Source: Pedomonas sp051304405
GTDB lineage: Bacteria > Pseudomonadota > Alphaproteobacteria > Sphingomonadales > Sphingomonadaceae
Length of the DNA stretch: 64,000 nt
Assembly: GCF_051304405.1 (NCBI RefSeq)
Contig: NZ_JBPPGG010000002.1
Coordinates: 620,001 to 684,000, forward strand
Reading direction: 5' to 3'
Each line of letters begins with the position of its first letter. Positions within the stretch are counted from its first letter, which is position 1. The notes under the pieces are model-generated. The model saw only the letters and a list, made by a program, of their open reading frames with translations. It had not been told where the DNA came from and did not search any database. This document shows positions 42,688-52,256 of the stretch, in pieces. Made by a program: the position numbers and the translations under genes.

Positions 42688-43451
42688 AATCCGGCGAAGC
42701 GCCCTGGTTCGGCTTTCTCCCTGTCGAGGGGGACGTGCCGTTCGCGATCAATCCCGAGCTTGATCTGGATGCGCTGCGCGCGGAATTCGCCCGCAACCGG
42801 CGCATCCAGATCCGCAACGTGCTGGCACCGGAGACCGCCGAGCGGCTGTACTTCGCCCTCGCCCGCGAGACGCCCTACGGCCTCGCCTACAACGAGAACG
42901 GCGAGCCCCGCTTCATCAGCCGCGAGGAGCTGGCCAAGCTGCCGCCGCAGGAGCAGCACCAGCTCATCAGCGGCATTCTCCAGCGGGCGGGCAACGGCGA
43001 ATACTCCTACGCCTACAACTGCTACCCGATCCTCGACGACTATCTGGCGAACCGGAACCGGCACCTCTACGTCCACCGCTGGATCGAGTACGTGAACAGC
43101 GACGCCGTCACCGGCCTCGTGCGCCATGTCACCGGCTTCGATGACCTGCTGAAGGCGGACGCCCAGGCCACCTACTACAGCCGCAACCAGTTCCTGTTCC
43201 TCCACACCGACAGCCACGTCCAGGATGGCTGGCGCGTCGCCTACGTGCTCAACATGTGCAAGGAGTGGAAGGAAGACTTCGGCGGCTACCTCCTGTTCTA
43301 CGACGACGAGGGCAACGTCACGCAGGGCTTCAAGCCCGCCTTCAACACGCTCAACATGTTCGCCGTGCCGCAGCGGCACAGCGTCAGCTACGTGCCCACC
43401 TTCGCCCCGCCGGGCCGCTTCGCCCTCACCGGCTGGTTCCGCAACAAATAG
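42684..43451 (+). CDS. 2OG-Fe(II) oxygenase (predicted prolyl hydroxylase)
   Basis: A 255-residue double-stranded beta-helix dioxygenase. Iron ligands are His174-x-Asp176 (FLHTDSH) and His232 (PQRHSVSYV), and the 2-oxoglutarate Arg is probably Arg245 or 184. The pattern GWRVAYVLNMCKEWKEDFGGYLLFYDDEG is that of the Ofd1/Tpa1-like prolyl hydroxylases. Start ATG overlaps the parE stop (ATGA), so translation is probably coupled. Substrate unknown; ribosomal protein is a possibility by family analogy. Confidence 0.88.
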   Translation: MKSGEAPWFGFLPVEGDVPFAINPELDLDALRAEFARNRRIQIRNVLAPETAERLYFALARETPYGLAYNENGEPRFISREELAKLPPQEQHQLISGILQRAGNGEYSYAYNCYPILDDYLANRNRHLYVHRWIEYVNSDAVTGLVRHVTGFDDLLKADAQATYYSRNQFLFLHTDSHVQDGWRVAYVLNMCKEWKEDFGGYLLFYDDEGNVTQGFKPAFNTLNMFAVPQRHSVSYVPTFAPPGRFALTGWFRNK

Positions 43452-43492
43452 GGCGCGGTTTTCTTTTCAAGTCTTTGATTTTGTTTCGTTAC

Positions 43493-43519
43493 GTCAGGAG
43501 GGTCGCAGACCCTCCTGAC
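43493..43519. repeat. dispersed hairpin, single copy
   Basis: Perfect 12-bp stem GTCAGGAGGGTC/GACCCTCCTGAC with loop GCA, then ACAACCTCCC, 42 bases past the oxygenase stop. Same core and orientation as the left arms of the paired elements. Confidence 0.8.
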
Positions 43520-43684
43520 AACCTCCCATTCCTTAAACCGCCCCGGCGCGGCATCCGCCGCCGCGCCCTCTCCGTCCCCGGCTGCTCCATCCACGGCCTG
43601 TCCGACACCCTTCGACCATGGCGTCGTTGGCGGTTGCCGGCAAAAGGGTTACTCTTGTTTCAGTTAAAAGCAGAAGGCGTCCGT

Positions 43685-43993
43685 ATGGCCACCTTGACCT
43701 TCGAGCTTGAGGACGATCTGGCCCGCAGGCTCGAAGAAGCCGCGCGGGAATACCACCTCGCACCCGAGGACCTGATGCGCCAGTTGGTATGGGCCCACCT
43801 CGCCTCCCGTCAGCCGGAGGACCATCCTGATGCCCAGCTTCTCCGGGACATTCAGGCAGGATTCGACGACAGTAAAGCCGGTCGTGTTTTTACCAATGAA
43901 GAAGTTGAAGCGTTTTTCGCCGCACGTCGTGCAGAAACCCAACGCAATATTGGGGAAGAATTTCTCAAATCATCTGGACGGACGCAACCTTGA
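43685..43993 (+). CDS. ribbon-helix-helix antitoxin-like protein
   Basis: A 102-residue acidic protein. The N-terminal MATLTFELEDDLARRLEEAAREYHLAPEDLMRQLV fits a ribbon-helix-helix DNA-binding unit, and the C-terminal part has the antitoxin pattern LLRDIQAGFDDSKAGRVFTNEEVEAFF, seen in ParD/RelB-like antitoxins that wrap the toxin. AGAAGG precedes the ATG. A truncated toxin-like frame follows with a TTGA overlap, and dispersed hairpins stand on both sides. Confidence 0.75.
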   Translation: MATLTFELEDDLARRLEEAAREYHLAPEDLMRQLVWAHLASRQPEDHPDAQLLRDIQAGFDDSKAGRVFTNEEVEAFFAARRAETQRNIGEEFLKSSGRTQP

Positions 43994-44097
43994 TAGATCG
44001 CACATCCATTTTTCATTCCATTGAATCCCGCAATCTCGCCGCAGCTAAACGACTGCACCAACATTACCCGCCTCGCACCGGAAACGCGGCCCTGTGA
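43990..44097 (+). pseudogene. remnant of a ParE/RelE-type toxin
   Basis: A 35-codon frame that starts at TTG overlapping the antitoxin stop. IFHSIESRNLAAAKRLHQ matches the helix region of ParE toxins (pattern I..YI...NP.AA.R) but the first strand is missing and the protein stops where the catalytic sheet should begin. The break is 16 bases before a dispersed hairpin (44113), which may have caused or followed the loss. Confidence 0.5.
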
Positions 44098-44112
44098 ATC
44101 GAAACGGGGGTC

Positions 44113-44137
44113 GCAGGGGGATCGGCGATCCCCCTGC
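44113..44137. repeat. dispersed hairpin, single copy
   Basis: Perfect 11-bp stem GCAGGGGGATC/GATCCCCCTGC with loop GGC, followed by ACCTCCC at 44150. It lies 43 bases past the acyl-CoA dehydrogenase stop. Confidence 0.75.
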
Positions 44138-44179
44138 AAACCAAACCATACCTCCCGAAGGAAAGACCCCCGCCCCGCC

Positions 44180-45973
44180 TCATGCGGCGAGGAACTGGTC
44201 CTCGGAGAGGGCGTAGAGCAGCTCCGCACCGCGCAGGACCGGCTTCAGGAGCGCCACGTCCAGCGGCAGGATCTGTTCGATGTAGAACCGGGCGGTGACG
44301 ATCTTGGCCTTGAGGAACGCGGCGTCGCCGGTCCCGGCGGCCAGCCGACGCTCCGCCTCCGCCGCTTCGGTGGCCAGCAGCCAGGCGCACACGGTGCTGG
44401 CGAACAGGCGCTGGAACGGGGTTGCGCTGCCCGCCACGTCGTCGGGCGCATTGGCGTGGGTGTGGAACCACTCGGCGGCGGTTTCCACGTCCCTGGCCGC
44501 GGCTTCCAGCGACTCCCGCAGCGGCGCGAGGGCGCTTTCCGGCGGCAGGGTGCCGATGAAGGCGCGGATGCGGGCGAGCAGGCCCTGCCAGTGCGCGCCG
44601 CCGTCCATCGGCAGCTTGCGGCCCACCAGGTCGAGCGCCTGGATGCCGTTGGTGCCTTCGTAGATCGGGGTGATGCGGGCGTCGCGCAGGTGCTGGGCCG
44701 CGCCGGTTTCCTCGATGAAGCCCATGCCGCCGTACACCTGAATGGCGAGGCTCGACACCTCGACGCCCGTGTCGGTGGCGTAGGACTTGGTGAGCGGGGT
44801 CAGGAGGTCCGCCAGCCCCCGGGCCGCGCGGCGGGCGTCCTCGTCCGCGCCGTGGACGCCCCGGTCCACCGCCGCCGCATTGAAGTAGGCCAGCGCCCGT
44901 ACCGCTTCCGCGCGCGCCTTCATGGTCAGGAGCATCCGCCGCACGTCGGCGTGCTCGATGATCCGCACCGGCTCGCGGGAGGGCGCGCCGAGCCGCGCGG
45001 ACTGCACCCGCTCCCGCGCGTAGGCGAGCGCGCCCTGATAGGCCCGCTCGGCGATGGCAACGCCCTGGAGCCCCACGTTGATGCGGGCATGGTTCATCAT
45101 GGTGAACATGGCCCGCATCCCGGCGTTCTCCTCGCCCACCAGATAGGCGACGCAGGCGTCGTTATCGCCGTAGCTCATCACGCAGGTGGGCGAGGCATGG
45201 ATGCCCAGCTTGTGCTCGATGGAGACGCAGCGCAGGTCGTTGCGCTCCCCGAGGCTGCCGTCCGGGTTCACCAGAACCTTGGGGACAAGGAACAGCGAGA
45301 TGCCCTTGGTGCCCGCCGGCGCGCCCGGGGTGCGGGCCAGCACGAAGTGGATGATGTTCTCGGCGCAGTCGTGCTCGCCCCAGGTGATGAAGATCTTCTG
45401 GCCCTTCAGCCGCCAGGTGCCGTCCGGCTGCGGCTCGGCCCGGGTCTTGAGCGCGCCCACGTCCGAGCCCGCCTGCGGCTCGGTCAGGTTCATGGTGCCG
45501 GACCACGCGCCCGTGACGAGACGCGGCAGGTACAGCGCCTTCTGCTCCTCCGAGCCGTGCGCCTCCAGCGCCTCGATCGCGCCCAGCGTCAGCATGGGGC
45601 ACAGCGAGAACGCCATGTTGGCGCTGGTCAGGCTTTCCTGCACCGCCGCCGACAGGGCGAAGGGCAGCCCCTGCCCGCCATACGCCGGGCTGGCGGTGAG
45701 CGAGCCCCAGCCTGCCTCCACGTACTGCCGGTAGGCCTCGCGGAAGCCCTGCGGCAGCGTCACCGTGCCATCGTCCCAGCGCGCGCCCTCCACGTCGCCC
45801 ACCCGGTTGAGCGGGGCGAACACCTCCCCGGCGAACTTTCCGGCTTCGTCCACGATCGCCGAGACCAGGTCCGCATTGAGGTCGCCAAAGCCGGGCAGAC
45901 CAGCCAATTCCTCAATTCCTGCAATAGTTTCCAGAACGAACTTCTGTTCCTGGGTCGGGGCGGTATAGCTCAA
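44180..45973 (-). CDS. acyl-CoA dehydrogenase (large, DmdC-like)
   Basis: A 597-residue flavoprotein. N-terminal SYTAPTQEQKFVLETIAGI, the FAD-binding AFSLCPMLTLGAIEALEAHG and GTMNLTEPQAGSD, the acyl-CoA cleft GLQGVAIAERAYQGALAYA and the catalytic Glu region YGGMGFIEETGAAQHLRDARITPIYEGTNGIQ. The C-terminal extension of about 160 residues is that of the 3-methylthiopropanoyl-CoA dehydrogenase and medium/long-chain subgroup. TTG at 45973 is the start, with AGGAGAAGG 4 bases upstream; an ATG-started frame upstream adds a basic stretch. It pairs with the ligase at 47.3 kb. Confidence 0.9.
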   Translation of the reverse strand: MSYTAPTQEQKFVLETIAGIEELAGLPGFGDLNADLVSAIVDEAGKFAGEVFAPLNRVGDVEGARWDDGTVTLPQGFREAYRQYVEAGWGSLTASPAYGGQGLPFALSAAVQESLTSANMAFSLCPMLTLGAIEALEAHGSEEQKALYLPRLVTGAWSGTMNLTEPQAGSDVGALKTRAEPQPDGTWRLKGQKIFITWGEHDCAENIIHFVLARTPGAPAGTKGISLFLVPKVLVNPDGSLGERNDLRCVSIEHKLGIHASPTCVMSYGDNDACVAYLVGEENAGMRAMFTMMNHARINVGLQGVAIAERAYQGALAYARERVQSARLGAPSREPVRIIEHADVRRMLLTMKARAEAVRALAYFNAAAVDRGVHGADEDARRAARGLADLLTPLTKSYATDTGVEVSSLAIQVYGGMGFIEETGAAQHLRDARITPIYEGTNGIQALDLVGRKLPMDGGAHWQGLLARIRAFIGTLPPESALAPLRESLEAAARDVETAAEWFHTHANAPDDVAGSATPFQRLFASTVCAWLLATEAAEAERRLAAGTGDAAFLKAKIVTARFYIEQILPLDVALLKPVLRGAELLYALSEDQFLAA

Positions 45974-46049
45974 GGACCTTCTCCTGCGACGAATTGGGCG
46001 CATCACAAACAGTAGCGCTCCGGGCGCTCTGCCCGTATAGCGGCCACTG

Positions 46050-47015
46050 ATGACCGGGCACGCAACACCTCACGACCACGGGGTCGACACCCAAGTGCGC
46101 CCCGCGGACGCAGCGGGCATCGCCGCTGCTGCCGCCACGCTCGCGCGCGGGGATCTGGTCGCCCTGCCCACCGAGACGGTTTACGGTCTGGCGGCGGACG
46201 CGACCAACGGCGAGGCGGTGGCGCGGATCTATGCTGCCAAGGGCCGCCCGTCGTTCAACCCCCTGATCGTCCACGTCGACGGCCTGGCGATGGCGGCTAG
46301 GCTGGCAGACTTTCCCCCGCTGGCCAAGAGGCTTGTGGACGCATTCTGGCCGGGCCCCCTGACGCTGGTGCTGCCCGCCCGTCCCGACAGCCCGGCGGCG
46401 CGGCTGGTGCAGGCGGGCCTGCCCACCATTGCCATCCGCTGCCCCGCCCACCCGGTGGCGCAGGCGGTGATCCGCGCGCTCGGCCGCCCCGTTGCCGCCC
46501 CCAGCGCCAACCCGTCCGGGCGCATCAGCCCCACCCGGGCAGAGCATGTGCGGGCGGGCCTTGCCGGCCGCATCCCCCTCATCCTCGACGGGGGCGCGAC
46601 CGACGCCGGCCTCGAGTCCACCATCGTCGCCGTCGAGGGCGACTCCCTGCGCCTGCTGCGCCCCGGCCCCATCGCCCGCGAGACGCTCGAAGCGCTCGCC
46701 CCCGTCCACGCCGCGACCGAAGGCAAGATCCACGCGCCCGGCCAGATGACCAGCCACTACGCCCCGCGCCAGCCGGTCCGCCTCAACGCCGAGTCCCGGC
46801 GCGAAGGCGAATTCTACATCGGCTTCAACGGCTTCGAAGGCGATCTCACCCTCAGCGCCACCGGCGACCTGGTGGAAGCCGCCGCCCGCCTGTTCGACGC
46901 CCTCCACGCCGCCGAGAACAGCAACGCCGCCGCCATCGCCGTGGCCCCCATCCCCGAACACGGCCTCGGCGCCGCCATCAACGACCGCCTGCGCCGCGCC
47001 GCCGCGCCGCGGTGA
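46050..47015 (+). CDS. L-threonylcarbamoyladenylate synthase (Sua5/TsaC type)
   Basis: A 321-residue Sua5-type enzyme that makes threonylcarbamoyl-AMP for t6A37 of tRNA. The YrdC domain shows LVALPTETVYGLAADATN, KGRPSFNPLIVHV and APSANPSGRISPT; the C-terminal Sua5 domain starts about residue 225 (GQMTSHYAPRQPVRL). Relative to E. coli TsaC it is the long form. Divergent from the acyl-CoA dehydrogenase with 76 bases between; a paired hairpin element follows. Confidence 0.95.
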   Translation: MTGHATPHDHGVDTQVRPADAAGIAAAAATLARGDLVALPTETVYGLAADATNGEAVARIYAAKGRPSFNPLIVHVDGLAMAARLADFPPLAKRLVDAFWPGPLTLVLPARPDSPAARLVQAGLPTIAIRCPAHPVAQAVIRALGRPVAAPSANPSGRISPTRAEHVRAGLAGRIPLILDGGATDAGLESTIVAVEGDSLRLLRPGPIARETLEALAPVHAATEGKIHAPGQMTSHYAPRQPVRLNAESRREGEFYIGFNGFEGDLTLSATGDLVEAAARLFDALHAAENSNAAAIAVAPIPEHGLGAAINDRLRRAAAPR

Positions 47016-47052
47016 GGATTCGCTTGAAGATTTTTGAGTAATGGTTTGATTT

Positions 47053-47250
47053 TGCAGGAGGGTCTTGGACCCTCCTGCACCTCCCTTTCCTTTGAGGGGA
47101 CGTGTTCCCGGCACCCGGTTGTCAGCCGCTGCGACCCATCAAAAAAGAGGATGTATCGGGCCGCGCCCTTTGAGCAGCAGGCGCGCCAGTGCGATCACGC
47201 GCGTCCGTATAAACGAATGGGAGGTGCAGGAGGGGTAAGCCCCTCCTGCA
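47053..47250. repeat. paired-hairpin intergenic element, copy 2
   Basis: Left hairpin 47053-47079 (TGCAGGAGGGTC/GACCCTCCTGCA, then CCTCCCTTTC) and right hairpin 47225-47250 (preceded by GAATGGGAGG; TGCAGGAGGGG/CCCCTCCTGCA) face each other, 198 bp. The interior has GACGTGTTCCCGGC. It fills the convergent gap between the Sua5 gene and the ligase. Confidence 0.9.
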
Positions 47251-47289
47251 TGAAAACAGTCAAAATTCCAATACGTTATCCCAACCCCC

Positions 47290-48921
<1,632 letters not shown>

Positions 48922-49016
48922 CTGCGCCTCCCCATGGAATGTCTATTCTATTGGGACAGGCTAACACTCGCGGATGGACAACGGCAACGCCGCCCGGGAG
49001 GGGGCACCCCACCCCC

Positions 49017-49544
49017 CTATTTCTGATCCAGTTCCGCGACCAGTTCGGCGTAGGTCATGCCCCAGTCGGCGAAGGCATGGCGATAGAGGGCGTTGTTGGT
49101 GAGTCGCCGGTCGTCGGTCACCTCGGGGCCGATCCAGTCCGGCAGCGTCAGGGGCTCGTCGATGGCGTGCAGCTCGGTCTCGGCGATGATGAGGCCCCGG
49201 TTGCGCCCCTCGAACACGTCCACCTCCCACACCCGGCCGTGATCGCGCACATAGTGGCGCGTCTTCTCGATCGGCGGCAGCGGGGCCAGCCTCTCGAGGA
49301 TGGCGGCTCCGTCCTCGGGCGGGATCGGCCACTCGAACTCCTGCCGGGTGCCGGAGGAGACGCCGGCCTTCAGCGTGAGGAAGAAGCGCTCGTCCATCGC
49401 GCGCACCCGCACGGAGAGATCCTCCCGCTGGTTTAGGTAGACCTGCCGCACCTGTGCGCTGCGGAACGGTTGCGGCCAGGTCTCGCTGCGCACGAGAAAC
49501 CGCCGCTCGATTTCAAGATACTTGGGGATAGACGCCTCGCTCAG
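49017..49544 (-). CDS. CYTH domain protein without a canonical start
   Basis: A CYTH triphosphate-tunnel protein, here 175 residues if translation begins at CTG 49544. The hallmark EIERRFLV (residues 10-17) is lost if the first ATG/GTG/TTG-type start (GTG at 49493) is used, so the upstream frame is real. The CTG overlaps the Nudix TGA (CTGA), imitating an ATGA coupled start. Other marks are YLNQREDLSVRVRAMDERFFLTLKAG and GRVWEVDVFEGRNRGLIIAETEL. Family members hydrolyse polyphosphates or make thiamine triphosphate. Confidence 0.75.
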   Translation of the reverse strand: MSEASIPKYLEIERRFLVRSETWPQPFRSAQVRQVYLNQREDLSVRVRAMDERFFLTLKAGVSSGTRQEFEWPIPPEDGAAILERLAPLPPIEKTRHYVRDHGRVWEVDVFEGRNRGLIIAETELHAIDEPLTLPDWIGPEVTDDRRLTNNALYRHAFADWGMTYAELVAELDQK

Positions 49545-49972
49545 CCGCGACCAGACAGGACGGAACGAATTGCGTCCCGAAATCCGGCAGGCATGTCAAG
49601 CCCGTCCAGATCGTCGGCGGCCGCCCAGATGGCGCCGCTGTGCTCGTCGCTGAGACTGATGTGAGCGAGGTCGAACGGCGCGTCCTGCGCCAGCCGGTAA
49701 AACACGATGAGCCGGGGCGGCTTGTGAGGCCGCAGGTAGAGCCACTCCCCCATGGGCGCGATCTCGGGCAGGGAGAGCCCCAGCTCCTCCCGCACCTCGC
49801 GGGCGAGCGCGTCCCTCGTCGTCTCCCCGGCTTCCAGATGACCGCCCGGCAGATCCCAGCGGCCATCGGCCTGGCGCAGCACCAGCGCCCGGCCCGCCCT
49901 GGGACAGACCAGCTTGACGGAGGCGGCCAGGGCCTGCCCGTCCTCCGCCCTCGGTTCCCATCTCAAAACCAT
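49541..49972 (-). CDS. Nudix hydrolase
   Basis: A 143-residue pyrophosphohydrolase. The Nudix box GGHLEAGETTRDALAREVREELG is complete at residues 43-65. N-terminal AASVKLVCPRAGRALVLRQADGRWDLP is the usual beta-strand lead. It may sanitise nucleotides; substrate unknown. Overlaps the CYTH gene by 4 bases, and both may act on phosphorylated small molecules. Confidence 0.92.
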   Translation of the reverse strand: MVLRWEPRAEDGQALAASVKLVCPRAGRALVLRQADGRWDLPGGHLEAGETTRDALAREVREELGLSLPEIAPMGEWLYLRPHKPPRLIVFYRLAQDAPFDLAHISLSDEHSGAIWAAADDLDGLDMPAGFRDAIRSVLSGRG

Positions 49973-50058
49973 GTTGTCCCCTCCTGCGGGACGATCAATG
50001 CACGCAAATCCTTACGCGACGATGAACCTGTACCGAAAAAACCCGCTTGACACGAAAA

Positions 50059-50073
50059 GAACAAAACGTGAAC
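50059..50073 (+). promoter_or_regulatory. candidate LexA (SOS) box
   Basis: GAACAAAACGTGAAC is a perfect GAAC-N7-GAAC, the alphaproteobacterial LexA box, between TTGACA (50047-50052) and a weak -10 17 bases later (GAACAT, 50070-50075). It closely resembles the recA-proximal site (GAACAAAACAGGTAC). LexA would block this promoter. Confidence 0.75.
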
Positions 50074-50106
50074 ATGCTGGCGAAACGAAGGACAGAGGAA
50101 CTCGCC

Positions 50107-50442
50107 ATGCTTCTTCACGCTCTCGGATTGGCCCTGTTTGCGGGCGCGGGTCTGGTTGGCATCGCGGCAGTGATCGGCCCGTACCGCGCGGCGATGGCCA
50201 CGCTGCGGATGGGCGGCGCGGCAGCGGCGGGCGCGCGGGCGGCCTCCTTCGAGGCACGCCCGCTGCCGTCAATCGAGCCGGGGCCGGTGGTGCCGGCGGG
50301 CCAGCCGGTCAGACTGCGTCGTCAGCGCCGGTTGCAGCGTCCGGCTTCGGTGCCGTCGGCATCGTGGTGGTCGCGTCCGCTGCGGACGCCCGGGCTGCCG
50401 CTTCGGCCTGCCGTTGCCGCAGCAGGCGGCCATAGCTTCTGA
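50107..50442 (+). CDS. small membrane protein under a candidate SOS box
   Basis: A 111-residue protein. AGAGGAA stands 7 bases before the ATG. Residues 5-25 form a single hydrophobic helix (LGLALFAGAGLVGIAAVIG), then come an Ala-rich segment, a Pro-rich stretch and an Arg-rich C-terminal region (LRRQRRLQRPASVPS). No family recognised. The promoter contains a perfect SOS box, so a DNA-damage-induced role similar to the small SidA/DidA division inhibitors of Caulobacter is possible. The last 134 bases overlap pssA on the opposite strand, a point against the C-terminal part being real. Confidence 0.55.
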   Translation: MLLHALGLALFAGAGLVGIAAVIGPYRAAMATLRMGGAAAAGARAASFEARPLPSIEPGPVVPAGQPVRLRRQRRLQRPASVPSASWWSRPLRTPGLPLRPAVAAAGGHSF

Positions 50443-51235
50443 CGCTGAACAGGATGGTCAGCGCATAGCCGATGGAGAGCAGCGACAGCGTGCCCCACGG
50501 TGCGGAATAGAGGCTGGCGGCGAACAGGCCCACCAGCAGCAGGACCGGCAGCCGCATGGAGCGGCGCAGCTTCACCGACTTCCAGGAGAAGGTCGGCAGG
50601 TTGGAGACCATGAGGAAGGCGGTCGTCGCCACGATGAGCCCGGCGACCACCGGCTCGCCGAAGAAGTCCGTCTCCAGCCACTTGTCGAGAAAGATCGGGC
50701 TGAGCGTCAGGCCCGCCCCCACCGGCGAGGGCACGCCGGTGAGAAAACCCGCCTGCTTGTGCGGCTGGTTTTCCATGTCGAGCTGGGCGTTGAAGCGGGC
50801 AAGCCGCAGGGCGCAGCACACCGCATGGGCCAGCGCCACCACCCAGCCGACGCCCCCCAGGCCGTGCAGCGCCCACTGGTAGATGATGATGGCGGGCGCG
50901 ACGCCGAAGGCGATCACGTCCGACAGCGAGTCCAGCTCCGCGCCGAAACGGGAGGCGCCCTTGAGCAGGCGGGCGATTCGCCCGTCCAGCCCGTCGAGCA
51001 CGCCGGCGATGATGATCGCCGCCACTGCCTTTTCCCAATTGCCGATGATGGCGAAGCGCGCGCCGGTCAGGCCGAAGCACAGCGCCAGGATGGTGACGGC
51101 GTTGGGCACGAACGCGCGCATGGAGAGCGGCCGCCGCCCGGCGTCGCCCGTGCCGCTGCCCCCGTTGCCCGGGGTATTACCGAGGCCCGGCGCGGGGTCA
51201 CGCCCGCCGGGGCCGTCCGCTTCCGCTGCGGTCAC
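50309..51235 (-). CDS. pssA: CDP-diacylglycerol--serine O-phosphatidyltransferase
   Basis: A 308-residue membrane enzyme that makes phosphatidylserine from CDP-diacylglycerol and serine. The CDP-alcohol phosphotransferase motif DGLDGRIARLLKGASRFGAELDSLSD begins at Asp81, with metal-binding Asp81, Asp102 and Asp106. An N-terminal 40 residues are Gly/Asp-rich. GTG at 51235 overlaps the psd stop (GTGA). Product is handed to psd upstream. Confidence 0.93.
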   Translation of the reverse strand: MTAAEADGPGGRDPAPGLGNTPGNGGSGTGDAGRRPLSMRAFVPNAVTILALCFGLTGARFAIIGNWEKAVAAIIIAGVLDGLDGRIARLLKGASRFGAELDSLSDVIAFGVAPAIIIYQWALHGLGGVGWVVALAHAVCCALRLARFNAQLDMENQPHKQAGFLTGVPSPVGAGLTLSPIFLDKWLETDFFGEPVVAGLIVATTAFLMVSNLPTFSWKSVKLRRSMRLPVLLLVGLFAASLYSAPWGTLSLLSIGYALTILFSVRSYGRLLRQRQAEAAARASAADATTTMPTAPKPDAATGADDAV

Positions 51236-51924
51236 CGCACCACCCCTCCGACAGCCTCGGCGACGCCCATGCGGGCCAGCACCGTCTCGCCGGCCACCAT
51301 GGTCTGGCCCACCGCCACCTGCGGGCCGACGCCTTCGGGCAGGTAGACATCGACGCGGCTGCCGAAGCGGATGAGGCCGATGCGCTCGCCCGCGGCGACC
51401 CGGTCCTCCTCCTTGACGAAGCGGACGATGCGGCGGGCGACGAGCCCGGCGATCTGGGTCATGCCGATCCTGACGCCCTCATCGGTGCGGATGACGAACA
51501 TCTGGCGTTCGTTGTCCTCGCTCGCCTTGTCCAGCTCGGCGTTGATGAACTTGCCGGGGACGTAGACGATTCTCTCCACCGTGCCGCTGACCGGCGTGCG
51601 GTTGATGTGCACGTTGAACACGTTCATGAAGATGGAAACGCGCGTGCGCTCCTCCGAGCCCAGACCCATTTCGGCCGGGGGCGCGACCTTGGCGATCATG
51701 CAGACGACGCCGTCCGCCGGGGAGATGATGAGATCCTCGCCCGTCGGCGTCACGCGCGCCGGATCGCGGAAGAAGGCCAGCACCCACAGGGTGAGCACGA
51801 CGCCGATCCACCCCAGCACCGTCCATCCGAACAGAAAGAACAGCAGCGTGATGGCGGCGGCAATGGCAGCGAACTTGCGCCCCTCCGGGTGCACCGGCGG
51901 CAGTTTGGTCAGAAAATCCATCAT
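51232..51924 (-). CDS. psd: phosphatidylserine decarboxylase proenzyme
   Basis: A 230-residue proenzyme of the short, Sphingomonas/Sinorhizobium-like class. Processing occurs between Gly188 and Ser189 (LIRFGSRVDVYLPE), generating the pyruvoyl group. N-terminal membrane helix (AIAAAITLLFFLFGWTVLGW). Makes phosphatidylethanolamine; cotranscribed with pssA. Confidence 0.94.
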   Translation of the reverse strand: MMDFLTKLPPVHPEGRKFAAIAAAITLLFFLFGWTVLGWIGVVLTLWVLAFFRDPARVTPTGEDLIISPADGVVCMIAKVAPPAEMGLGSEERTRVSIFMNVFNVHINRTPVSGTVERIVYVPGKFINAELDKASEDNERQMFVIRTDEGVRIGMTQIAGLVARRIVRFVKEEDRVAAGERIGLIRFGSRVDVYLPEGVGPQVAVGQTMVAGETVLARMGVAEAVGGVVR

Positions 51925-52168
51925 TCCGTCGTCATTCCCTCACCGCGCATTGATCGCGCATCTTGAAGTTCGGCGTTAACCCATGGCAGCCCCAGCCGCA
52001 AGCGTGACCGGCACTTGGCCGGTTCGCCCGCGCCTCGCTTCGCCCGCCCTTTGGTACACCGAACGGGCGGCGATTTCAGCCCCGTCCGAACAGGCGGCGG
52101 GATGAATTGCCCGACCGGAACCGTGAATGACAGAATATTTCCCCATCCATCGAATGATGGGCGTCTTG

Positions 52169-52183
52169 TTAACCAATTGTTGA
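52169..52183 (+). promoter_or_regulatory. CtrA-like site
   Basis: TTAACCAATTGTTGA is TTAA-N7-TTGA, one mismatch from the CtrA consensus TTAA-N7-TTAA. It stands 74 bases before the start of the next gene. The gap 51925-52256 holds no gene; it has an AT-rich stretch around 52130-52200. Confidence 0.35.
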
Positions 52184-52256
52184 GGCCCATAACCCATTGT
52201 TACGGCACCAGCCCTCGGGTGGGGCGAAACTGCGTCCTTTTTCGGAATGGTGTGCC

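Noticed and set aside
44021..46015. Plus-strand frame of 664 codons opposite the acyl-CoA dehydrogenase.
   Set aside because: Shadow frame; the minus-strand protein carries all acyl-CoA dehydrogenase motifs.
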